The notes under the pieces are model-generated. The model saw only the letters and a list, made by a program, of their open reading frames with translations, was not told where the DNA came from and did no database searches. A stretch of 12,667 nt of DNA, taken from positions 1 through 12,667 of the forward strand of contig CAUDNR010001199.1 in NCBI GenBank assembly GCA_958430865.1, written 5' to 3'. Every line of letters starts with the position of its first letter. The stretch's first letter is position 1. Of the stretch, positions 1 to 12,464 are shown piece by piece. Position numbers and translations under genes: made by a program. Source of the DNA: Entrophospora sp. SA101. Its lineage: Eukaryota > Glomeromycota > Glomeromycetes > Entrophosporales > Entrophosporaceae.

Positions 1-378
1 TTTAAATAGTAAAAAAACGGGGCGAAAATTTTTGGCCGAGTTAGGCCAAAACCGACTTATCGAGTTTACATATGTATAATAAATTGTGCAGTAAAATTAT
101 ATACTAAAAAGGCAATGTCACGGGTGCTGTCTTTCTCCAGACTTTACGTTATGCAACAATTATGCGGCAATTTTACTTGATTATGCAATATTATGCAAAT
201 TATCATCCCCTGATCTCAAATTTAATGATCAGCAAAGCAAAAATAATCAATCGACCAACTTTTAAAGAAAGTTATACAAAAACCACAAGGACAACGCCCG
301 AATTTTTTACAGACCGATTGGCTATATTTCGGAGATCATTTCCATATTAGGAAATAATATGCTCGGAGAAAATTTTAT

Positions 379-832
379 ATATAGTTGGCTCGGCCTAAAG
401 ATCTCCTAAATTTTGGGAAAACTTTAAAAGTATAGAAGTCACTTTCTATCCTATCTTTTAAAAGAATAGCTCTATTAGTTTATAGAATATGTGTTTAGTT
501 TTAATGTAATAAAGAGATTTTCTCAAAAAATTCTTTGTTGTAGAGTTATATTCTTTTTTAAAACATGTACTCTACTATGTTCATGAAAAATTTGAGCGCT
601 AGTATCATTTCTAAATTTAGACTAGTTTTTGATCATCATTACGAAATTTAGACTAATATCGACATCATATCTAAATTTAGCAGTAAAGGAAATAATTTTT
701 TAATCAAAATCACGTGAAACCCTTTTTTCTAAAAATTTTATTGCATTTTTGAACGAATCACGAAATCGCAATTTTTTGAAATTTGAGTACGTGGCGCAGC
801 ATCATGAGGTCTTTAGATCGAGCCAACCATAT
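379..832. repeat. Inverted repeat pair, arms 379-405 and 806-832
   Basis: The reverse complement of 379-405 matches 806-832 at 23 of 27 positions (shared core TCTTTAG, then CGAGCCAAC, then ATAT). The arms lie about 400 bases apart. A related GGCCGAG word occurs in the palindromic stretch near 34-47. This looks like the inverted arms of a small decayed mobile element or two opposed copies of one repeat. No terminal duplication could be assigned. Confidence 0.5.
601..680. repeat. Three-unit tandem repeat, about 30-bp period
   Basis: The core CTAAATTTAG or CGAAATTTAG occurs at 611-620, 642-651 and 671-680, each preceded by an ATCAT-type word. Two of the three cores continue as ACTA. The spacing is 31 and 29 bases, so this is a short diverged minisatellite. 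No coding or regulatory role is visible. Confidence 0.55.
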
Positions 833-1997
833 CAGAAAAGTTTTATCAGCTATCAATAGCCAATTAGCCATTTAACAGAAAATTACAAAAATAATGAAGG
901 TCATTTGTTCAAGATCAACATCCAATAAATGTAACCCCCAAGTTAGCTCATAGAAAACAAATTATTAAGGATACTACCATCTGCCATGTTGACACTACTG
1001 TGAAGAATCTCTCCAGTTACTCATCAATATGGAAGTAACTAGCAAATTTTATTTTTAAAATTTACTCCTCAAACCAAAAATGCAAAAAATTTATAACCTG
1101 CAAAATAATTGGTTTATTTTACTAGTTGAGCAATATGTCACAGGAAGTGTAATTACATATATAAATAGAAAATCTGACTCATGTAACCAATCAGTTTTTT
1201 AAATATCTCTATTTTTATAAACAAATTCAAGCATTATTAATAATAAAAATAAATCTATTTCATTATAGCTTTCTAACAAATCCTCTCTCATATTGATAGA
1301 GGCTCTCTATGTCAAGCTATATTTATTTAAAAACAGCATTACTTTTTACCAATATTACCTTTATAAACTTGATGAGTGTTTAAAAAAATGAAGAATACCA
1401 TAATTTTCATGTGGGTATAGCTTTATGTGGATTGTTGTTTATTAAAGTTTAGTGAAATTTTAATAAATTTTATTTATCAATATATACACAAAAGAAAAAA
1501 TGTGGGCTGGAGATTATCAGGAGTAATGACCAAATACAGTAATTTGTTGATAACAGTGCTGAAACTTCGCTGTGTAACTAGTACAAATTTAGAAACCATC
1601 TCCAAAACTTAAAATTTGATTAGTGTGTAATGTTACACCCGGGCATTGCGGGCATTGAATTTTCAACACCAAGATTTTTTTCTATTTTATTAATAGCCTC
1701 CCTAAATTTTTCTAAAAGAAGGAATAAGTTCAAAAAAATTTATGTGTCAAATTTGGAGATTGCTGAGCAAAAATGGTTAAAATTAAGGTTTGTGGCTAAT
1801 TTTATCAATAGAATTTTGACATTGATCACCAAAGATTTTGGAAAATGCACTTCCCAATTGATTAGTGTGATAAATCATTCAATTGTTATTGTTTTGTTGA
1901 TTTTGTCACTTTCATCACTTTTGTCAAATTCTTCAAATGCAAAATCCTTCTTTGCCACATTTATTTTCATCATGTGATAAAAAAAGAGACATTTCAT

Positions 1998-2033
1998 CAG
2001 CATGGTGGACATCCTTATAATTGGTAATGATTT
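1998..2033. repeat. Dispersed repeat, copy 1
   Basis: This 36-base stretch aligns without gaps to 10483-10518 at 29 of 36 positions, ending in the identical 13-mer TTGGTAATGATTT and containing a shared GGACAT. It directly precedes the pogo-like end at 2055-2247, so it is probably part of a transposon family with a second fragment 8.5 kb away. Confidence 0.55.
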
Positions 2034-2054
2034 CATAAATTTATATGTCACGTG

Positions 2055-2247
2055 AATCCGCTGTGACGAGATTAGTAGCCATATAGAAAGACCCCCATCC
2101 ACAATCCGTTAACGTTGTGGAACAAATTTATTAATAAAATCCGTTATGGCAAACATTTTTAATTAATAAAAAAAGGGGCCAATATTTAAATCCGTTGTAA
2201 CAAGAAATCCGCTGTGGCGAGGTCCGCTGTGACGAGGTTTGACTGTA
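2055..2247. mobile_element. Right end of a pogo/Tigger-like DNA transposon
   Basis: The stretch ends in GAGGTTTGACTG followed by TA (2246-2247). This is the form expected for the right terminus of pogo/Tigger-type elements, whose ends read CAGTCAAACCTCG inward and which insert at TA. Inside the end, a word of the type AATCCGCTGTGACGAG recurs in diverged form near 2055, 2103, 2139, 2189, 2206 and 2222, as expected of subterminal transposase-binding repeats. The matching left end is not seen upstream in the window, so the copy is truncated, rearranged or extends beyond position 1. No transposase was recognised. The assignment rests on the terminal motif and the repeats. Confidence 0.55.
2099..2120. 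repeat. Short palindrome inside the pogo-like end
   Basis: CCACAA at 2099-2104 pairs with TTGTGG at 2115-2120 around the perfect palindrome CGTTAACG (2107-2114), with one two-base bulge. It overlaps one copy of the subterminal repeat word and may be a protein-binding site or a nested foldback. Confidence 0.5.
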
Positions 2248-3267
2248 TTAATCGTCACAGTTTCATAAATAATTGTTATTTGTCACTGGCGCTATCTTTC
2301 GGATTTTATGGGTAATTGATAAAATCGTCATATTACGTGAACCTTGAAAGCTTCTTTCTGTCTACATAATTATTTCTGAAGTCTAATTAAAAAATGTGTT
2401 AATAAGTATTCCTTGTGGTGACTTTTTTCAGTTTGAGTTTCTTTTTTGGGCTTAAATTTAAGTCATGGTTGATGGAGGGTATTTTTGTGATCATTTTATG
2501 AGTAGGGTTGTTGATTAATAATGACAATGATAAAATTTCAATTTTTTGATCCATAATTTGTGCACAATTAAAAAAATTTATTATTATGTACTTGCTAATA
2601 ATAAATTTGAATAATAATTTGCATTTCATTTGAAATATTTTAAAATTAACTAACAATTGAAATTATATACTCTTTTTTAATACTTTGCAAAAAAATCTTT
2701 TTTTTTGATAACAATCCTTGGACATGTCCGAGATATTTGTTGTTATATCAATTATGAAAAAAATATTGTTTTGTTAATTAGCATTTAATGCAATCACCAA
2801 AGCCGCTTATTATTCCATGAGTTATTGTCCACAAATTTTAATTAATATTAACTATCTATATACGGAAAATACATATACTGAAGAAAATCATATTAATATA
2901 TAATAATAAAGAACATTAAACCGCCCCGAAAGTTTTGAGTGCTTGCTAAATGCTTGCTAAAATCTTTATCTAGCAACAATTAAAAAATAATAATAATAAA
3001 ATAATAATAAATGTGAAAATGTTGATCATGCTAAAAACCAAACATTAATGAAAATCTGTAAGATGGATTATATCATATTAATATGAAAATTTTCCATAAA
3101 TGTATGTCCAGCATTATTGAAATGAGGATCTTTTCAAGAAGGTAAAAGTAAAGGTTTTGATTTTTTTTCTAGATAAAATAAAGATTCAATCGAATACTTT
3201 TTTTATAATACATTAATTATTTATAAGCCTTTGGCTAACATAAAAATAAATGTTATGCTTCATGTTT
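2248..3267. other. Intergenic region downstream of riboflavin kinase
   Basis: About 1 kb without a supportable gene. It contains an 8-bp perfect hairpin (2302-2309 / 2319-2326), an imperfect palindrome around GGACATGTCC (2707-2749), a doubled word TGCTTGCTAAA (2940-2962) and AAT-type simple repeats near 2985-3010. A minus-strand frame at 2399-2656 (85 codons) has no recognisable domain. The right part presumably includes the 3' UTR of the riboflavin kinase gene, but no clear end signal can be fixed. Confidence 0.5.
2707..2749. repeat. Imperfect palindrome centred on GGACATGTCC
   Basis: ATAACAA (2708-2714) and TTGTTAT (2740-2746) flank the perfect 10-base palindrome GGACATGTCC (2720-2729), slightly off centre. 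The same 10-mer sits in the left arm of the foldback at 9853-9946, suggesting a shared foldback family. No function is claimed. Confidence 0.45.
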
Positions 3268-4143
3268 TCAAGTTCGTTTAATTGATGTTTTAATATCCAT
3301 GAAAAATGAATCATTCTTATAACTAACATAGGAATCTCTTGCAAGTGAATTCTCTGCAACTTTTATATCAAAATTAATATCTTGAATAAGGGAATCTAAT
3401 TATATTAATAATGTTAATGTTATTAAATGAAATCTTGCATTTTAATAATTTTTTTAATATTTAGTATTTAATTTATACAAGCTTACCAACTGAAATATAA
3501 TCACGTTCTGGTCTAATATAACCTAAAACAATCACTCGTAACTCTTTTCCATAAAATTCCTCTGAAAATTCATGCATTATATGAACCTCCTAATTAAAAA
3601 TTTAATTAATAAAATGATTAAACATCTGTATAGATAAACGCATTATATGTATAATATATTGTCCTCTCATCACTTCTCTCATATGTCATTAATTGATGCC
3701 TACCGCACTTCTTTTCTCATTTTTATAATATGGATTCCATCCTAAACTCATCACCATCGAATACACATTGCTATTATCATTACTACTATTACTATTATTG
3801 ATCTTATCATCATCATCATTACTATCATTGTCATTAAAAATTACTTGTGCCCATCCATAATAAATTCCTGGTTCCATACATTTACAAATTTCTTCAAATG
3901 ATGTTTCTGGTAAATTTGCTATGTTATTAAATAAATAGTATGTTATATTAAGTAGTTTGATTAGAAGGGAATAGTACTACGAGAATTAATATAAAATCGG
4001 CATGTTTATTTACCTGTTGGAATTCCAAGCTCTTTACTACCACGTCCAAATCCTTTGATCACTTCACCTTTCATCTTAACGGGATAAGGTGTCTCTGGAA
4101 CTTCTTGTCCAACTATTAATGGACGTGTATTATCATTTGACAT
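3268..4143 (-). CDS. FMN1: Riboflavin kinase, four exons, complete
   Basis: Transfers phosphate from ATP to riboflavin to make FMN, the first step from vitamin B2 to flavin cofactors. Exons, in gene order: 4143-4014, 3918-3704, 3589-3487 and 3395-3268, giving 576 bases and 191 aa, a usual size for fungal RFK. All three introns (95, 114 and 91 bases) have GT-AG ends, and the reading frame is kept at every junction. Seen in the protein: [18 protein letters not shown] (residues 31-48), with the PTAN Mg-nucleotide motif created across the first splice junction (42-45); GIYYGWAQV (61-69); [17 protein letters not shown] (103-119), whose Glu116 corresponds to the catalytic base of the family; then [20 protein letters not shown] (127-146). 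Odd points: an acidic/Asn-rich loop (about 72-94) not present in short homologues, and a weak second donor GTAGGC. The start at 4143 is followed at once by the conserved RP-x5-VPE-type N terminus. It diverges from the SNF2 gene. Confidence 0.93.
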
Positions 4144-4295
4144 GATTATTAAAAAAAAACGTTTTTATGACGTAAAAAAATATTAATACATCAATTTGTG
4201 CAATTGTGGCTTGTATTTTTTATCCCAAAAAAAAATTCTCTTTATTATAGCCACAACAAAAAAAAATTTGCACTTTTTTATTTGAAATAATTATC
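4144..4295. promoter_or_regulatory. Short divergent promoter region (riboflavin kinase / SNF2)
   Basis: Only 152 bases separate the riboflavin kinase start from the likely first coding exon of the SNF2 gene (523 bases if SNF2 starts at 4667). It holds a CRE/ATF-like word ATGACGTAA at 4167-4175, an 8-bp perfect inverted repeat TTGTGGCT / AGCCACAA (4204-4211 / 4249-4256), and A/T homopolymer runs of a type that often keep fungal promoters nucleosome-poor. That both genes are driven from here is inferred from the arrangement; binding of any factor is not shown. Confidence 0.45.
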
Positions 4296-4379
4296 ATGAG
4301 TGGTGTTACAAGTAGTATCAACTTGTCTAATAACAATAATATTAGTTTTATTAGCAATAATCTTATAGTATTATTAAAT
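4296..4379 (+). CDS. Likely 5' coding exon of the SNF2-family ATPase gene
   Basis: An ATG at 4296 opens 28 codons ending exactly at a consensus donor GTAAGT (4380). Joining to the acceptor TAG at 4652-4654 (exon from 4655) keeps the frame and adds Lys-Ile-His-Arg before the Met at 4667, so the joined protein reads LIVLLN-KIHRMQQEGATE without a stop. A helix leading into a Gly-Ala-Thr-x-x-Asn-Pro-Glu stretch resembles the N terminus of fungal Snf2 proteins as I recall it. The frame upstream of 4667 is closed directly by the TAG of that acceptor, so either translation starts at 4667 or this exon is used. The intron (275 bases) is longer than the other eight, and no clear branch site was seen near its 3' end. 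Confidence 0.55.
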
Positions 4380-4666
4380 GTAAGTATACTACTAAGAAAA
4401 AAAAAAATCATAAAAAATTTTTTTTGTTATGTGTATATATATTTTTTTATAATTTTATTCTTTTTTTTTAAAAAAAAATACGATTTCCTTTTAAATTCTT
4501 TAAAAAATTTGCTTTATTTAATTCCTTTAGTTTTTTTTTTTGTGTTTTGGAAACCAAAAAAAAAAAAATATTGTAGAAATTAACGATCTAAATATTAATT
4601 CCGTAAAATTTTTCTATTTACTCTTATCATTTATATAATGTTTATATATAATAGAAAATACATAGA

Positions 4667-9559
<4,893 letters not shown>

Positions 9560-9852
9560 AAAAATTAATTTTATTTAATAGGCAGCTTCCTTTTTTTAAT
9601 AATTCATTAATAATTATTTATAAATATTAGTAGTAATAATTTTAAAAAACTAGATTAAAATATAAATATAATACAAAGACATATAATATTCATCACATAC
9701 ATGTACATATAATATAGACTTAAAGTGTGATTGATTAGCTTTTAATTTTTTTTTTATTTCAAAAAATAAAAAAACTTTTTCTATTACAATAACAGCAGTG
9801 GTACCAATATCAAACATTTTTGTAGCATTTTGATGGTCAAAAAATATCGAGA
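9560..9852. other. 3' flank of the SNF2 gene
   Basis: AT-rich sequence directly after the SNF2 stop, presumably the 3' UTR and the gene end. No unambiguous end signal can be fixed among the many A/T runs. A minus-strand frame of 74 codons (9650-9874) runs into the foldback at 9853 and has no recognisable domain. No bromodomain-like coding sequence is visible in any frame here. Confidence 0.5.
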
Positions 9853-9946
9853 GATCATGATCAGTGTTGTACATGGGACATGTCCGCGTAACAATTTGTC
9901 ATGCGGACGTGTCCGTCTCCACTGACAACACTGATGGATCATGATC
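9853..9946. mobile_element. Foldback element with hAT-like termini
   Basis: A 72-bp core starts with CAGTGTTGT (9862-9870) and ends with its exact complement ACAACACTG (9925-9933). Its arms continue to pair through GACATGTCCGC / GCGGACGTGTC types of sequence around a tiny loop near 9897-9900. Outside it, GATCATGAT (9853-9861) pairs with ATCATGATC (9938-9946), leaving a few unpaired bases on the right. CAGTG ends are typical of hAT transposons. A clean 8-bp target duplication could not be confirmed because the flanks are themselves palindromic. Transcribed, it would form a long hairpin. Confidence 0.6.
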
Positions 9947-9960
9947 AACAATCTAGAAAG

Positions 9961-10210
9961 AGTTATTATGCAACCATTAAACAGAAATTATTATCAGAAA
10001 AAATTATTTGTCACGCGACCATAAAAATCATTATTATAGTGTTAATTAATCAGCTTTAGAAAAGAGAAGATGGTTAAATGATATGGAAAAGTGGAAAAGT
10101 TGTTATGCAATCATCATTCAGAAAATATTATCAAAAAATGCAACAATCAGGAATGATTATTATGGTGTTAATTAAGAGATCCTGGTCAAATTGAAGAGAG
10201 TTGCACAACC
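9961..10210. repeat. Diverged tandem duplication, about 126-138 bp unit
   Basis: Unit A (9961-10049) and unit B (10098-10175) share the ordered blocks AGTT-x-TTATGCAA, CAGAAA..ATTATCA and TTATTAT-x-GTGTTAATTAA. A third partial start (AGTTGCACAACC at 10199) follows. Spacing varies by about 12 bases, so indels have accumulated. It is noncoding and probably a decayed local duplication or a piece of a repeat family. Confidence 0.5.
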
Positions 10211-10482
10211 ATTAATTGTTGTTACATTATTATTATTCCAATGTAACACCATTCATTATCTGAGTATACATACGCCAATTGCGCTCCTATCCAAGAACTT
10301 CTTTTAAAAGTTAGTAAAATACTTGAACAGAAAGAAAATATTAGCTGGAATAACTATTGTTGTTCCACGCCTTCTCCAAAAACCGATTTTGGTCTGTAAT
10401 TTTCTCTACTTTTCATGTGAATTACAGATTGACAATGTGGAAAACTAAATTTGGAAACTTTGTATATATATATAGCACCCAG
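10211..10482. other. Gene-free stretch with one short protein-like frame
   Basis: A stop-free stretch at 10247-10399 encodes about 50 residues of less AT-driven composition than the surroundings, including YANCAPIQELLLKVSKILEQ and ISWNNYCCSTPSPKTDFGL. It has no upstream ATG in frame and no family I recognise. It could be a relic of a transposon or duplicated gene, or chance. Nothing else is supported here. Confidence 0.3.
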
Positions 10483-10585
10483 CAGCATAGCGGACATTTG
10501 CATATTTGGTAATGATTTGCGTCAATCACATTTTGATTTTATCACGTAAAAAAGAATTTTGATTGGGCTGAATATCATTACTAAA
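10483..10585. repeat. Dispersed repeat copy 2 with hairpin
   Basis: Positions 10483-10518 match 1998-2033 at 29 of 36 bases. TTTGGTAATGAT (10505-10516) also pairs with 10574-10585 (11 of 12), and inner CAATCA / TTTTGATTG words pair as well, so the whole is a small imperfect foldback. This fits a non-autonomous DNA-transposon remnant of the family represented near 2000. Confidence 0.5.
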
Positions 10586-10934
10586 TTAACAATTACACAA
10601 AATCATTAATTGTGCACAATCATTTTTTGACATTAATTAATTTTTTAAACATAATAAAGTTGTTTTTAGCTGTTAAATTATATTTTTATACATAAAAAAA
10701 TGTGATGAGATAGATACATAAAATAAAAACACATTATAAAAATAATAATAAGGAAATTAGAATTGTGCAAAAATATGGGTTTACAATTTTTTTTTTGAAT
10801 TCAACATCTCTATTTTTTGTAAATAAATAAAATTCAATGTCATTATAACAGTAACAGTAGTGACTTGTTCTTCCTTATCCATATTCAAATATTCATAATG
10901 TTATGGAAATGATATTTGATTCTTATTACAGGTC
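10586..10934. other. AT-rich intergenic stretch
   Basis: No gene, RNA gene or clear repeat beyond A/T runs and a small palindrome TTGTGCACAA (10611-10620), a word that also occurs, shifted by one base, near 2560. Nothing further can be supported. Confidence 0.5.
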
Positions 10935-11678
10935 ACTCCAGTTATAAGGACATTCATGGGACAAGCAAAAAATGTCCGTATAATGAGATGTTCTTATAAC
11001 GGGAGTTCATATAAAATCACATGACTTGAAAAATGATTATAAAATTTTTTTAGAAATTATTATTTTATTTTAAAATCAACAATTTAGCAAAAGTTTATAA
11101 TTATAATCATTAATGATTAAAAGGTTTGGAAAAAACGTTTTTAAAAATTTGCAAAAATTTTTAGTGTAAGTATTGAATAATTCATAATTCTTTTATAGTC
11201 TTGTTTGAAAATGTTATCAAAAAAAAAATTGTGAATAAATTTCTTTATTGTCAAAAATGTAAAATATTTCATCACCATAAGTATTTCATCATCAAAAAAT
11301 AATAAGAGATCAATCAAAAATGTAAAGATACTTTGTTACAATTCAAAAACCCATTCTTGAAAATAATAGATACTTTGTCACCACCAAAACAATTTGTGAA
11401 TTGATTATTGTTAATTTTAGTGTTAATAATAATAATAAACTTGATGTAAGTAATTTGTGTTGTGTTTAGTATTAATAATATTAAAACATTAAAAATGTAA
11501 ATAATTAGCTGTCATTGTGATTTGATTGATTTGATTGGTTCTCTTGTTGTACTGACATGTCTTTATGACAGATGTCATTATAATGGGATAAATTTATAAT
11601 TATAAAAAAATTTTTTGTCCAATTATGTCCTTATACTCTTATAACAGGATACATAATGAATGTCATTATAATGGGAGT
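10935..11678. mobile_element. MITE-like non-autonomous DNA transposon, 744 bp
   Basis: The first 23 bases (10935-10957) and the reverse complement of the last 23 (11656-11678) agree at 20 positions, both of the form ACTCC..TTATAA.GACATTCAT. The left end is doubled as an inverted copy: the complement of about 10975-11009 again reads ACTCCCGTTATAAGAACAT. The right end has a second direct copy: the 17-mer beginning ATGTCATTATAATGG occurs at 11572-11588 and 11660-11676. The interior has no open frame of note, only AT-rich sequence with loose repeats (11255-11395). TATAA-GGACA words in repeated ends are typical of pogo/Tigger-type transposase sites, so a pogo-like origin is likely. No clear TA target duplication was seen. 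Confidence 0.6.
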
Positions 11679-12122
11679 AAGTTTATCTTTCAAATTAATA
11701 TTAATACTTTTAGATTTATTTTTTTTATTAATGCAATAACATTTCATGTAATTAAATATATAAATTTGTTTCCATAAATCATTATAACATAAATTATTAC
11801 ACAGATACTTGAAAGTGTTACAATATTCAAAAGTGTTATGATATTTGAATATATAAAAATTATTTGACATCAATTTCAAAGTAGGGTATCAATGATGGAA
11901 TTGCTTATAATTAAACAAAATGTATAAAAGAACTCTGAATTCCATGTAAAAATAAATTAGTTTTAACAAATAAAATTATTATATAATAGTCTATTCCTAA
12001 ATTTTTAAATTAATATAGTTGCCACCATCACAACTGATTTGATGATTACCTATTTCTCTTGTGCAAAATAAAAATAATTATTTTAAAAAAAATGGAAATT
12101 CCAAAAAGTAGAAAACAAAATA
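11679..12122. other. Gene-free stretch before the RING-type ORF
   Basis: AT-rich sequence with a short diverged direct repeat (AAGTGTTACAATATTCAA / AAGTGTTATGATATTTGAA, about 11811-11848). I searched it for an exon encoding the missing first Cys pair (Cys-x2-Cys) of the downstream RING protein and found none on the plus strand. The minus frame 11631-11879 looks like chance. Confidence 0.5.
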
Positions 12123-12464
12123 ATGGATACTTATATAAAGCCTCAACTAAATTCTAATGATCAAAATTTTTGGCAGTTCATAAAGCTGACATTTCTTCCA
12201 TGTGGTCATATTTATCATGAACATTGTTTACAACATCATGACTACAAGTGTCTATATTGTTTAAAATACATAAAAAATCAGATTAATATCAATGTAGAAT
12301 CTATTAATAGACTTACAAGTGAAAAAAATTTTCCAATAGAAGATGATCCCGAAGATGAAATTCAATCATTAGAAATTGATGAACCTGAGGAATTACAAAT
12401 GGCATTTAATCTTCAAGCTGAGATTGTGTTTAATACAGCACTTCAAGAGTTCCTAAGGAATTAG
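12123..12464 (+). pseudogene. RING-type zinc-finger protein, C-terminal half only
   Basis: The frame encodes 113 aa from the ATG at 12123. Residues about 26-49 read LPCGHIYHEHCL followed by KCLYC, matching the second half of a RING finger (Cys-x-His, His-x2-Cys, Cys-x2-Cys). RING domains bind two zinc ions and mostly serve E3 ubiquitin ligases. The first Cys-x2-Cys pair that must precede LPCGH is absent, so one zinc site cannot form as drawn. The tail is acidic (DDPEDE, DEPEE). A possible acceptor, CTAAT then TTTTTGGCAG ending at about 12178, lies just before the conserved part, so the missing half could come from an upstream exon, but none was found back to about 10200. Either a 5'-truncated copy of a gene family or a gene whose first exon is distant. 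No CDS partner is visible downstream. Confidence 0.5.

Larger units (their letters stand above)
1..1997. other. Gene-free AT-rich flank
   Basis: No convincing gene in about 2 kb. Open frames of 60-115 codons occur (for example 1427-1612 and 1630-1977 on plus, and the minus frame 1875-2102), but they are full of Ile/Leu/Phe/Lys from AT-rich DNA, match no family I recognise and do not extend by splicing into recognisable domains. The stretch holds an inverted repeat, a short tandem repeat and, at its right edge, transposon-like sequence. It could contain the badly decayed body of the pogo-like element whose right end lies at 2247, but I cannot show transposase motifs. Confidence 0.6.

Noticed and set aside
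1630..1977. 115-codon plus frame and the overlapping 75-codon minus frame (1875-2102)
   Set aside because: Composition is that of AT-rich chance translation; no domain, no splice extension and no conserved motif. A transposase reading was tried on both strands and gave no recognisable DDE or HTH motif.
2399..2656. 85-codon minus frame with a Lys-rich end
   Set aside because: No recognisable family and no supporting upstream exon; kept only as a note in the intergenic entry.
2720..2729. GGACATGTCC as a p53-type half site
   Set aside because: It fits the consensus RRRCWWGYYY, but the window is fungal and the word sits in a palindromic repeat.
4167..4175. ATGACGTAA as a proven ATF/CREB site
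   Set aside because: One 9-base word in AT-rich DNA is not enough; kept only as a note on the promoter region.
4296..4583. 95-residue plus frame read straight through as a small membrane protein
   Set aside because: After residue 28 it is translation of A/T homopolymers behind a perfect GTAAGT donor, so the first 28 codons fit better as the SNF2 5' exon.
9650..9874. 74-codon minus frame with a hydrophobic stretch
   Set aside because: It starts inside the foldback and has no domain or homologue I recognise; likely chance.
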